DNA from: Methanobacteriaceae archaeon
Lineage (GTDB): Archaea > Methanobacteriota > Methanobacteria > Methanobacteriales > Methanobacteriaceae
NCBI GenBank assembly: GCA_013403005.1
Contig: JACBOA010000015.1
Coordinates: 74,501 to 138,500 of the forward strand
Length of the DNA stretch: 64,000 nucleotides
Reading direction: 5' to 3'
This document shows positions 53,182 through 62,837 of the stretch, one piece after another; positions within the stretch are counted from its first letter, which is position 1; each line of letters starts with the position of its first letter. A program made the translations under genes and the position numbers. The notes beneath the pieces are model-generated. The model was not told the DNA's origin and did no database searches. It saw only the letters and a program-made list of their open reading frames with translations.

Positions 53182-53592
53182 TTATAATTCAATTATAATA
53201 ATAGTATTATTTATGTTAGAGATTTTATAATTTTTACCACTGTTTAGGGTGTAATTGTTTACAAATTGTTTTGGTATGAGTGGTATGGTAACATTTTTAT
53301 CACCGCGCATGATAGTTAATGTACTTGAATTACCCGAACTTGAAATAAGAGCTCCAAATGCTGGTTCAGAATCCAGGCGAATGACAACAGAATAACCATT
53401 TCCATTTGTATAAACTGTGTTCAATGCCTCAGCTATTCCTTCACCAGTCATCCTAGATTCTCCAAGACTTCCTATCTGCTCTTGATTTACCATATTGCTT
53501 ACCAGACTTAACATAGCGGCAATAATAACTAAAGCAATTAATGTTACGAAAAGTAATTCAGCAGTGGCCATACCTTTATCATCCAGTCTCAT
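53182..53592 (-). CDS. Prepilin-like surface protein (small)
   Basis: 136 residues beginning MRLDDKGMATAELLFVTLIA. After the DDKG leader the sequence M-A-T-A-E places a Glu at +5, matching type IV pilins, and a hydrophobic helix follows to about residue 30. The rest is a small beta-rich domain with Asn/Thr sequons (NSS, NVT, NYT). Predicted to be cleaved after Gly7 by an A24 or EppA-type peptidase and to enter a filament or pseudopilus. Fourth gene of the minus-strand operon. Confidence 0.72.
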   Translation of the reverse strand: MRLDDKGMATAELLFVTLIALVIIAAMLSLVSNMVNQEQIGSLGESRMTGEGIAEALNTVYTNGNGYSVVIRLDSEPAFGALISSSGNSSTLTIMRGDKNVTIPLIPKQFVNNYTLNSGKNYKISNINNTIIIIEL

Positions 53593-53698
53593 GTTAATCC
53601 TAATTTTTTTTTTATTATTAATTTAAAAATTTTCTTTCATTTTAAATCGCTTCTTAAATCTATTTAATAAAATCTGTTAACATAAAAGAATTCCAATA

Positions 53699-54769
53699 CT
53701 AGTAGCTCGACTTTAAATTAAAGAAATTCAAGTAGTAATTTGAAATGTAAAATATGTAACCAGAGGGATCTGTGAAAGCATCTCCACCTATCTTTATTGT
53801 GGTTACACTGGGACTGGGTGTAGGATAAGTGAAATATTCGTGATCGAGGTGTGAAACAGCACTGGTATTATGATAGTTATATAATGGATCTCCCACAATA
53901 AAAGTGCTTAATTTAGCTTCATTAGGTCCAGTTGAGGTGTTATTAGTTCTGTTTTCGAGCCTGTCAAAGTAAGTGAGTCCATGCGGATCTGGGAAATAAT
54001 ATGGGCGAAGACCAATATCACTGGGGTTGTCTGTTCCGTTTAGACAATACCATAAGAAATCGATCTTTTTATTAGGCTTATCTACAACACGATCAAAGTT
54101 ATATGGATATAAAGCACCTTCATCATATTCAGGATAGCTGAAGAATAGATTACTGGTAAGAAGTTGAGAGTTTAACCATATGTATGGATCTTCTAATCCC
54201 TGGATACTAACAGGAACTTTAAAAGTGGGAGTGACACCTTCATAGGTCTGGTCTTTTTGGGTGACTCTTATGGGTAGGCCTCCCTTTACAGTAATATAAA
54301 ACCCGTAAGGGTTCTCCTGAGTTATAGTTATATCATCATAGTAGAGAAGTTGTTCTGTGTAGTTATTAACAGACTCATTGTTTAAATATATCTCTCTTCC
54401 AGTTTGCGTCTCTAGGTCTTTGCAACTCTGAATAATATAATCGTTCATCGTATCAAGTACTCTAGTGTGTATGTATTCTTTACTGGCCGTTTCATTGTAA
54501 CTATTGATGTATGTGTTACTAAAGAATTTTTTATCATCAATGACTTTCCGGGTGGCACTGAAAGCTGCACTTCTGCCCGCATCCCGGGTTCCTTTTTCCA
54601 TTGCACTGAACACATTCAAAGCAGTAGTACTGGTTACATCTCCACCAATAGCTAGACTGGAAACCATGTTTAACTCATTTAAAATACCAGAATATGCTAG
54701 AGCAACGATAATAATTGGAATTATTAGCAGCAATGTTGTTGGTGTGAATACATAACCTTTTTCATCCAT
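53699..54769 (-). CDS. Prepilin-like surface protein (large, no +5 Glu)
   Basis: 356 residues. Start ATG 54769 gives MDEKGYVFTPTTLLLIIPII: same DxKG leader as its neighbours followed by a hydrophobic helix, but Pro at +5 instead of Glu. aggtgac at 54774-54780 (minus strand) supports this start; GTG 54778 would add three residues. After the helix comes a charged helical stretch (GTRDAGRSAAFSATRKVIDD) then a large Tyr/Asn/Pro-rich outside domain with several sequons. No known domain. Lies 18 bp after the 687-residue gene. Confidence 0.6.
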   Translation of the reverse strand: MDEKGYVFTPTTLLLIIPIIIVALAYSGILNELNMVSSLAIGGDVTSTTALNVFSAMEKGTRDAGRSAAFSATRKVIDDKKFFSNTYINSYNETASKEYIHTRVLDTMNDYIIQSCKDLETQTGREIYLNNESVNNYTEQLLYYDDITITQENPYGFYITVKGGLPIRVTQKDQTYEGVTPTFKVPVSIQGLEDPYIWLNSQLLTSNLFFSYPEYDEGALYPYNFDRVVDKPNKKIDFLWYCLNGTDNPSDIGLRPYYFPDPHGLTYFDRLENRTNNTSTGPNEAKLSTFIVGDPLYNYHNTSAVSHLDHEYFTYPTPSPSVTTIKIGGDAFTDPSGYIFYISNYYLNFFNLKSSY

Positions 54770-54787
54770 ATTGGTCACCTAATAAGC

Positions 54788-56851
54788 CTAATAAGTCCAT
54801 AAATCTAACCTCACAGGTATGGAGTTGGGTAAATCACCTGTATACATGGATTCGTTGAAAACCAAACTCTGGTCAATCCTTTCAAATCCGTACTGCTTTA
54901 ATCTGTCCATGAGCGCCTGATAGGCTTCATCAATTGCTTGTTGAGCAGTTGGGGCATAGGAAGTACTCCAAACAGCATGTTCAAGTGCAGGGTATATTAC
55001 TGCAACACGGGTACCAGAGAATATCTCAGCATAAGGGTCACCAGATTCCCAACCCGCTCCAGAAGTTACCCTAACCCTAATAGTGTAATTATTAGGAATA
55101 TAGGTATGATTAGCGGCAGTTCCGTTGGTCATTTTTTTGGGACCCACAGCATCAAGTTCACCTAAATTCAGTATATATGGTGGAGGTCCATCGTATAGCT
55201 GTTCACCAGACGTGTAGGTTACCCTAACGTTCTTAGTGTCTAATCCACCTGAAAAGAATAAATAAGCTTCTTTGGTTTCGTTGGAACGGATTTCATAGGT
55301 AATATCCTTGGATATCTGAGTGGTACTGGACTGATCACTGACCGTTGCATACTCATCCCACCAAATGGGGAGTTTGCTGGAGCTGACCACAGCATAGCAG
55401 TTGGTAAGTCCCACCAAATCAAAGTCATTACCAGGGACTCGATCCCAGATGGTAATACGGACTTTATTAACATATCCCCTATCCATATAATCTTTTAAGT
55501 TGATAACTCCTGGAAGATTACCATATCCAGTGTCAGTACCGGACTGAGTGTTAATATCAGAACGGAAAACTCTACTCCAGTAACCAGGATTACCTCCTAT
55601 TGGTGGATGGTAAACTTCCACCATAGCTGCATCAACAGCTCCATAAGGATTTATAACCACATAAGCATCTTTTATGGTACCAGCATCTGTATTATCTATC
55701 TCTTTTTCTATGGCAATAGCAGATGCATAACTGCTTCCAGGAACACTTGTTAATACAAATGGATAAGTATTCACCACATTGGTAGGGTGATTGTTAATAT
55801 AATCATTAAAAGTATACCTCAGGTTTGGTTGATTGGTAAATGTTGATGTTCCTCCTGTTTGTAAGTTGTAAATCATACCACTTACCCTGTTTGTTTGAGT
55901 GCCGGGGTAGGCTAGTCCTGCAAAATCTGTGAACTGGTAATTTTTAGTAACCACACCTTGGGGCACTACCATACCCACCGTGTAATTAGCAATTAATGAA
56001 AACCATGCCATGTCATCGTATGAATTCACGTCACCATACTGAACATGAAGGTTATTTGTAGTACCAGGAGTTAGATGTGCTGGATTGATTAAGGTTCGAT
56101 TGTTATAGAACCGATATGTATTATATGTGTAGAGATACTGGAAACTATTCCGTGGAACAGCATAATTTTGGTTATTAATGACAACGTTGGCAGAATAAGA
56201 ATCACCGTTATTCTTATCTGCGGAATTTATGATAAATCTGGCCCAATTTATGTTCCCTGTGGTGGTATTGGGAACTGAAAATGAAATATCTCGATATGAA
56301 CCACTACTATATCCCCAGTATGGGTATGATTGCAAGTGATTATTAGTTCTCCAAGGATCGAAATTTGTAAGCCAGTTGTGGAAGTTCCATAGGGTGGTGG
56401 TTACATTGGTGTCCTGTTGCATAAGACCTACTTCTTTAAGGTTGTAGAATGAACGACCTAACCATCCTTCTCTGGGTCCAGAGATGATTCTGACACCAGT
56501 GGCAACATCAGTGGCAACTGTGCCCCCACGATCGTTAAGAGCTGGCGGGTTGTAACCATTCATGGTCATCTTATAACTTACAGAATTAGGTATAAGAGAA
56601 TTCAAAGAAGCAGTGAGAATTTCTTGAGCTTTGGTGGAATTATTATTGGCATAATAAACTGCAGCATCCCTGAGTGTTCCATCCTGTTCCATGGTAGCTA
56701 ATACACTATCTGCCAGAGCCTGGAGATGCTGGTGATCCTGGCCCTGATATACAGGAAGTAATGCATAAACCACAATTGAAACTGTGAACACTATAACCAC
56801 TACTAAGGCGAGTGCGGCATCAGCAGTGAATATAAAACCTTTATCATCCAT
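54788..56851 (-). CDS. Very large prepilin-like surface protein
   Basis: 687 residues. MDDKGFIFTADAALALVVVI is a DxKG leader plus a hydrophobic helix (about 6-33) lacking Glu at +5 but with Asp at +6. The mature outside part is Tyr/Asn/Gly-rich with many N-glycosylation sequons (NNST, NVT, NTT, NYT, NET, NGT, NHT, NES) and probably beta-sandwich-like. An aggtgat Shine-Dalgarno precedes ATG 56851. No recognised domain; its size makes it a candidate tip or adhesin subunit of a pilus-like structure. Six bases separate it from the upstream gene. Confidence 0.62.
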   Translation of the reverse strand: MDDKGFIFTADAALALVVVIVFTVSIVVYALLPVYQGQDHQHLQALADSVLATMEQDGTLRDAAVYYANNNSTKAQEILTASLNSLIPNSVSYKMTMNGYNPPALNDRGGTVATDVATGVRIISGPREGWLGRSFYNLKEVGLMQQDTNVTTTLWNFHNWLTNFDPWRTNNHLQSYPYWGYSSGSYRDISFSVPNTTTGNINWARFIINSADKNNGDSYSANVVINNQNYAVPRNSFQYLYTYNTYRFYNNRTLINPAHLTPGTTNNLHVQYGDVNSYDDMAWFSLIANYTVGMVVPQGVVTKNYQFTDFAGLAYPGTQTNRVSGMIYNLQTGGTSTFTNQPNLRYTFNDYINNHPTNVVNTYPFVLTSVPGSSYASAIAIEKEIDNTDAGTIKDAYVVINPYGAVDAAMVEVYHPPIGGNPGYWSRVFRSDINTQSGTDTGYGNLPGVINLKDYMDRGYVNKVRITIWDRVPGNDFDLVGLTNCYAVVSSSKLPIWWDEYATVSDQSSTTQISKDITYEIRSNETKEAYLFFSGGLDTKNVRVTYTSGEQLYDGPPPYILNLGELDAVGPKKMTNGTAANHTYIPNNYTIRVRVTSGAGWESGDPYAEIFSGTRVAVIYPALEHAVWSTSYAPTAQQAIDEAYQALMDRLKQYGFERIDQSLVFNESMYTGDLPNSIPVRLDLWTY

Positions 56852-56857
56852 CTTAGA

Positions 56858-57787
56858 TCACCTGACCCAAACATATAAAGTTGCTCTGAATTTAGCTGTG
56901 TTAGCTCCAGTTAAACTAATTTCACTGGGTGGTGTGCCTTTTGGCACTTGAAGAATATACACATTCATCTTATCAGTGGGGCTACCTGCCAACCTAATAG
57001 TAACCAGATTATCCAATAATTGTGTCTCATTTTTTAAAACATTAGAGCCATATTCTGCAGGGTCGATCAATTTAACTACAGGATTAGTACCTCCGCTAAA
57101 ATCATTGGGTTTAACAACTGTTACCGAATTAATATCCACCCATGCAGAGGTGACTGGTGTTGTTCCAGTACTGTTTACATATACGTAATAATCAAAGAGT
57201 GCATTAAATTGTTTGTTGGTTTGAAATGTATTTCCCTCAATTGTAAGTGGTTTGCCAGTACCCCTTATGTTAACGGCTTCAGAAACTATTTCATACGAGG
57301 CGTACAAAACTATTCTTTCCACGCGCACCACATCTTTCGCAGCGGGGTCCACTGAGGAGTCGTTAAGAGTTCCCCTTTTCAATACATTAACCCCACTACT
57401 TATACTGGAAATATTGAGGGAATAACCATATTGATCACCTAACATGTTTTGTATCTGTGCGGATGTAATTGTAGACACTTTTCTGGGAAGCAGATAATAT
57501 TTTCGAGGCGTTTTTGAGGAATTATCATATCTTGCAAGGCCAGGAACTTTTAAAGATGAAACATCAGTTTCCCAGTAAGGTGGATCTCCAGATGTGGTCA
57601 AAAGAGTATTCATAGTGTCAGCTGCCACTCGCTCAGTTGACCCCCTATAGATAACATCCTGCATCTGGTACATTACGTTATCCATATCCGCAGCCACCAT
57701 TCCCAGAACAAGAGTCAGGGGAATTAAGGCCAGTAGAATGTCAAGAGATAAAGCATAACCCCCTGAATCACGATTGAAAAGTCCCAA
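56858..57787 (-). CDS. Prepilin-like surface protein, first gene of the operon
   Basis: 309 residues starting at TTG 57787. FNRDSGGYALSLDILLALIP has a charged leader ending GG, then a hydrophobic helix with Asp at +6 if cleaved before Tyr. The helical MDNVMYQMQDVIYRGSTERV region follows, as in the extended helix of pilins, then an outside domain with sequons (NSS, NIS, NDS, NST, NET). Length is like that of GspK-type minor pseudopilins. Heads the minus-strand operon 57787 to 52710. Function inferred only from the N-terminus and company. Confidence 0.58.
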   Translation of the reverse strand: MGLFNRDSGGYALSLDILLALIPLTLVLGMVAADMDNVMYQMQDVIYRGSTERVAADTMNTLLTTSGDPPYWETDVSSLKVPGLARYDNSSKTPRKYYLLPRKVSTITSAQIQNMLGDQYGYSLNISSISSGVNVLKRGTLNDSSVDPAAKDVVRVERIVLYASYEIVSEAVNIRGTGKPLTIEGNTFQTNKQFNALFDYYVYVNSTGTTPVTSAWVDINSVTVVKPNDFSGGTNPVVKLIDPAEYGSNVLKNETQLLDNLVTIRLAGSPTDKMNVYILQVPKGTPPSEISLTGANTAKFRATLYVWVR

Positions 57788-58118
57788 TTTACTCTACCCC
57801 GAATAGTATTACATAAATATTATAATGATTTGGTTTGTTTTTTTTATTATAATTTTTTTAATTATAATGTATATATGTTATATGGTATTATAAGATTATT
57901 ATTTATTATAATTTTGGTTCAATAACTAGAAACTAATAAATGCCATTGAATAATATTCAGAGTAATTTAACTTGAACAATGACAATGGATCCATCTTTCT
58001 CACCAAAACTCTTTCAGGAGAGAGTTAACTTATTATAAGGATAATGTATAATAATATGTAATAAAGATATATATTTAAAATGTTATAAATCGTAAATTAA
58101 TAATTTGTAGCGATTAAT
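57788..58118. other. Divergent promoter region of the pilin-like genes
   Basis: 331 very AT-rich bases between the minus-strand operon and the plus-strand pilin-like gene at 58119. TATA-like strings appear on both sides: tataatgtatatatgttatat around 57864-57884 and tatatattta around 58067-58076. No gene. Likely holds both divergent promoters and any shared regulatory site. Confidence 0.5.
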
Positions 58119-58514
58119 ATGGATAGTAAAGGACAAATTTCAGTTGAATATATTCTATTTTTGGGTTTTGTACTTGCCCTAATATTGGTTATAGTTTCTT
58201 ATGTGGGCGAACAAAATGAACAAAACACTATAGCCACGGCAACGAGATTGGGAGCTGCTAATGCCTCTGCAGAAATCGGTATTGTGAATAATAATGTAAG
58301 ACCAATACGTGTATCGAAAGTAGATATGACCGGAGGCACAAATATTAACATCACAATCTTCCTTTCAGATTCCAATCTAACCGAAATTCAAAAACAAACA
58401 ATTCTTTCTGGTGTTCAACAGTCCATAGAATCCAGCGGATACACTGTGCAAAATGCAGGTAAAAACCTTACCATAACCACATCAAGACATAATTATCTAA
58501 TTAAATTAAATTAG
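58119..58514 (+). CDS. Class III signal peptide (pilin-like) protein
   Basis: 131 residues. MDSKGQISVEYILFLGFVLA is a classic archaeal class III signal: KG leader, then Q-x-S-x-E with Glu at +5 and a hydrophobic helix. The mature protein has sequons NAS, NIT, NLT and NLT. It is divergent from the operon of larger prepilin-like proteins and is likely the small or major subunit of the same filament. ATG 58119 is the only sensible start. Confidence 0.85.
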   Translation: MDSKGQISVEYILFLGFVLALILVIVSYVGEQNEQNTIATATRLGAANASAEIGIVNNNVRPIRVSKVDMTGGTNINITIFLSDSNLTEIQKQTILSGVQQSIESSGYTVQNAGKNLTITTSRHNYLIKLN

Positions 58515-58613
58515 CTGATAAAATAAATCATAAATGATTAATCAATACAATTTCAAACTATATATCAACATTCAAATTTCAACATTCAAATTCTAAAAAG
58601 TAAGGGGATTTAA

Positions 58614-58835
58614 ATGGAAGAAGATATTAAAATTAGCAAACCAGAACGTTCCAAACCCAAAAAGAAGCGAAATATAAATAAATGGGGACTCCTAATCAGT
58701 TTTTGTTTCATTATAATAGGTCTGGTGTGGTATGGGGTTAACCTAGGAATAATACCCTTCAATTTCCTCCAAGAACAAGCAGGACCCATTGTACTGGTTA
58801 TAATAGGAATTTTAATTTTAATTAAATCATTTTAA
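58614..58835 (+). CDS. Small two-helix membrane protein
   Basis: 73 residues: a charged, Lys-rich head (KPERSKPKKKRNINK) followed by two helices (GLLISFCFIIIGLVWYGVNL; AGPIVLVIIGILILIKSF), resembling the LiaI/DUF5668-type small helical-pair proteins with a turn NLGIIPFNF between. Preceded by aggggat just before ATG 58614. Function unknown; lies between the pilin-like gene and the M42 peptidase on the same strand. Confidence 0.6.
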   Translation: MEEDIKISKPERSKPKKKRNINKWGLLISFCFIIIGLVWYGVNLGIIPFNFLQEQAGPIVLVIIGILILIKSF

Positions 58836-58925
58836 ATAGAAATATACCCGTTTAAAGTGAAAATACAATCATCTTACTTTTTTATTTACTTTTTTATATA
58901 AATGATCTAAACTAGAGGTTATACG

Positions 58926-59954
58926 ATGAAACAATTGCTTGAAAAACTATCTAATGCTTCAGGAGTATCAGGATTCGAAGATGAAGTTCGTAAGGTCATG
59001 TCGGACGAACTTGAAAAATACGTGGATGATTTAGAAGTGGATGAAATGGGCAACCTAATTGCCACTAAAAAAGGGAAACCAGATGGTAAAAAAGTGATGT
59101 TAGCAGCCCACATGGATGAAATTGGTCTTATGGTCAGATACATTGATAAAAAGGGATTCATCAAATTCTCCAAAATGGGTGGAATCAATGACCAGATGCT
59201 CTTAAACCAGGAAGTTTTCATTCACAGCAATGGGAAAAAAATTTTAGGAGTAATAGGTAGTAAACCTCCACACAGAATGAAAGCTGCTGAGAAAAAAAAA
59301 CCCGTGGAATCTGAAAACATGTTCATTGATATTGGCGCCTCCAGTAAGGAAGATGCAGAGGAGTTTGTTAATGTAGGCGACCCTATAACCATTAAACAGG
59401 AATTTGCAGAGCTTAAAAATGATCTGGTTATGGGAAAAGCCATGGACAACCGTGTGGGGTGTGCTATACTGGTGGAAGTGATGAAAAATGCCCAGACTGA
59501 TGCCACCCTGTATGGAGTGGGAACTGTGCAGGAAGAAGTGGGACTTAAAGGTGCAAAAACCTCAGCCTACAAGATTAACCCTGACATGGCACTGGCCCTA
59601 GATGTCACCATATCCGGAGACCATCCTGGTATGAAAGAAGAGGAAGCACCCGCCAAAGAAGGTAAAGGACCATGCATAATACTCACTGATGCCAGTGGAA
59701 GAGGAATCATTACCCATCCTAAAGTTAAAGAACTCCTGATCAAAGTAGCCCAGGAAGAAGAAATACCTTACCAAATTGAGGTAAGTGAAGGAGGTACAAC
59801 CGATGCCACAGCCATCCATCTAACCCGAGAAGGTATTCCCACTGGAGTTATATCACCACCATCCAGATATATACACACCCCAGTAAGTGTTGTTAACATC
59901 AAAGACGTGGAAAATGCGGTAAAACTTATCATAGCTGTGCTTAAAAATGTATAA
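58926..59954 (+). CDS. M42 family metallopeptidase (TET aminopeptidase-like)
   Basis: 342 residues, the M42 length. Two-metal ligands are visible in LAAHMDEIGLMV (His62, Asp64), GKAMDNRVGCAI (Asp near 178), VGTVQEEVGLKGA (Glu general base and Glu ligand, about 207-210), ALDVTISGDHPG (Asp, about 231) and PSRYIHTPVSVV (His, about 317). Such enzymes form dodecameric shells that trim short peptides after proteasomal digestion. A lone gene with ggttat-type leader. Confidence 0.93.
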   Translation: MKQLLEKLSNASGVSGFEDEVRKVMSDELEKYVDDLEVDEMGNLIATKKGKPDGKKVMLAAHMDEIGLMVRYIDKKGFIKFSKMGGINDQMLLNQEVFIHSNGKKILGVIGSKPPHRMKAAEKKKPVESENMFIDIGASSKEDAEEFVNVGDPITIKQEFAELKNDLVMGKAMDNRVGCAILVEVMKNAQTDATLYGVGTVQEEVGLKGAKTSAYKINPDMALALDVTISGDHPGMKEEEAPAKEGKGPCIILTDASGRGIITHPKVKELLIKVAQEEEIPYQIEVSEGGTTDATAIHLTREGIPTGVISPPSRYIHTPVSVVNIKDVENAVKLIIAVLKNV

Positions 59955-60002
59955 AGCACATTTACTTTTTACATATGATTTTTTTGTATTATGAGGGATT
60001 AA

Positions 60003-60281
60003 ATGAGTAAGATTATGATACTAATGTTTATAATTCTGTTGATACTGGGAGGGATAGGTATTAATAAGATTATCCAGGATGCTAGTTCGAATAAGGATTC
60101 TGCTTCCCGAAATACTCATCAAAATCCTCAAATGAACAACCAAATCTATCAATACACTTCAAACACCCAAAATTCAAACAGTTCAAACCAATCTGTAAGT
60201 CAAAACACTGAAACTTCCAGTAATTTGGCCACAGGTGACACCGTAAATCACCAACCCCCCAGTAGTTATCAATACCAATAA
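60003..60281 (+). CDS. Small Asn/Gln/Ser-rich secreted or membrane-anchored protein
   Basis: 92 residues: one N-terminal helix (MILMFIILLILGGIGINKII), then a low-complexity tail rich in Asn, Gln, Ser and Thr (QNPQMNNQIYQYTSNTQNSN). No domain or Cys is seen. The tail would be exposed outside. It follows the M42 gene by 48 bp with tgagggatta before the ATG. Could be a short-lived or lineage-specific protein; function unknown. Confidence 0.5.
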   Translation: MSKIMILMFIILLILGGIGINKIIQDASSNKDSASRNTHQNPQMNNQIYQYTSNTQNSNSSNQSVSQNTETSSNLATGDTVNHQPPSSYQYQ

Positions 60282-60425
60282 TAAACAAAAAAAAGATTAA
60301 ATAAAATGTTTTAGATAACAATAAATTGATTTTAAATGTAATAAACAGAAAAAAGAGATTAAAAAACCTTGGCAAGTTTTCATTCAAGATTTAATTAAGG
60401 GATCCATTCCCTTAACCATCATTCC

Positions 60426-61136
60426 TTAATCTTTATTCTCAACTCCAGAAACAATTTCAATCCCATTATCATTGATTTCGTAGGTCATAAATTGAGTAGG
60501 AGTTTTGGTGCTTCTCATTTTCACCACATCCATAACCCTCTCCCTGCGACCAGTGTATGGATTTTCTCTTTTCATAAGTTTGATAGCTCCATAAACTGAG
60601 AAAAGGGCGATTTCATTGAATTCTCGGGAGGTTGCACTGTCTAGAATTATCAGGGCGGTGATATTACGCTCCTTCAACTCGTAAACCAACAGATCGAAAC
60701 GGTCCCTGAACTCGTAAGGTGTTAATTTAGCTGTGTAGCTGCCTATATTATCAATTATAACTGTTTCTGTGTCTTCAGGCAGGTCCCGGACGAACTTGGA
60801 GAAATTACCTTTCATAGCACCTACATCAATACTGATTTCGGCTTCAGTTACCTTAGCCCGGACAGCTGCCAGTTCTATAAATTGCAGGAGGCCACTTTCA
60901 GTGGCTGATTGAATATCCCAGCCAAAAGTTTCTCCTTGAGTGAAAAGATCCTTAGAATCCTCTTCAGTGGTTATGTATACAGTTTTGAGGTTCTGCTGGT
61001 AGCTTTTCATAGCAAATTGTAATCCGAATATAGTTTTTCCCGAACCAGCATCTCCAGTAATTAGGATGGTTTTTCCCCGGGGAAGTCCACCAGTAAACTT
61101 GTCAATTCCTTCAATTCCTGTTTTGATTCTCTCCAA
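60426..61136 (-). CDS. KaiC-like RecA-superfamily ATPase
   Basis: 236 residues of the KaiC/RAD55 type. GIEGIDKFTGGLPRGKTILI begins the fold; Walker A is GDAGSGKT at 28-35, catalytic Glu pair TTEEDSKDLF at about 57-66, and Walker B VIIDN ends at Asp129. A RMREN-like tail (GRRERVMDVVKMRSTKTPTQ) before the last strands is common in archaeal members. Single-domain KaiC proteins act in signalling; FlaH of archaella is a relative. Transcribed from right to left and 299 bp downstream of a response-regulator gene in the same direction. Confidence 0.85.
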   Translation of the reverse strand: MERIKTGIEGIDKFTGGLPRGKTILITGDAGSGKTIFGLQFAMKSYQQNLKTVYITTEEDSKDLFTQGETFGWDIQSATESGLLQFIELAAVRAKVTEAEISIDVGAMKGNFSKFVRDLPEDTETVIIDNIGSYTAKLTPYEFRDRFDLLVYELKERNITALIILDSATSREFNEIALFSVYGAIKLMKRENPYTGRRERVMDVVKMRSTKTPTQFMTYEINDNGIEIVSGVENKD

Positions 61137-61435
61137 AGACTTAGCCCCCTGTATAAATTTTTTACTGTACTGTTATTTAATGTATTTTAGTGTTATTTAA
61201 TGTATTGAGACATTATTATTACTTAAATGGAAATATCTCATTCATTGCAAATATCCTTTCCCATTTTTAAGACAAACTAAACGAAACAACTTTCATTTGA
61301 TTCTATTGCTATTACTTATAGTTAATCAAAAAGTTTTTTTCTTAAACGAAATTAGGGATTAATAATTAAGAATAACAGGCTTAGGCAACTCTATTATCTC
61401 TATTATCCATTTTTATACAGTTAGAATTATTCTAT

Positions 61436-62707
<1,272 letters not shown>

Positions 62708-62837
62708 GCCACTCCCCAAATTTCTAATATGAAAAATTTCTAATGTGAACTTTTAACAATATTGATTTTAAATTTGAACTTTATAAGATTTATTATTATT
62801 TTATCCTAAATATTGAGATTATAATGAGATTTTTTAA

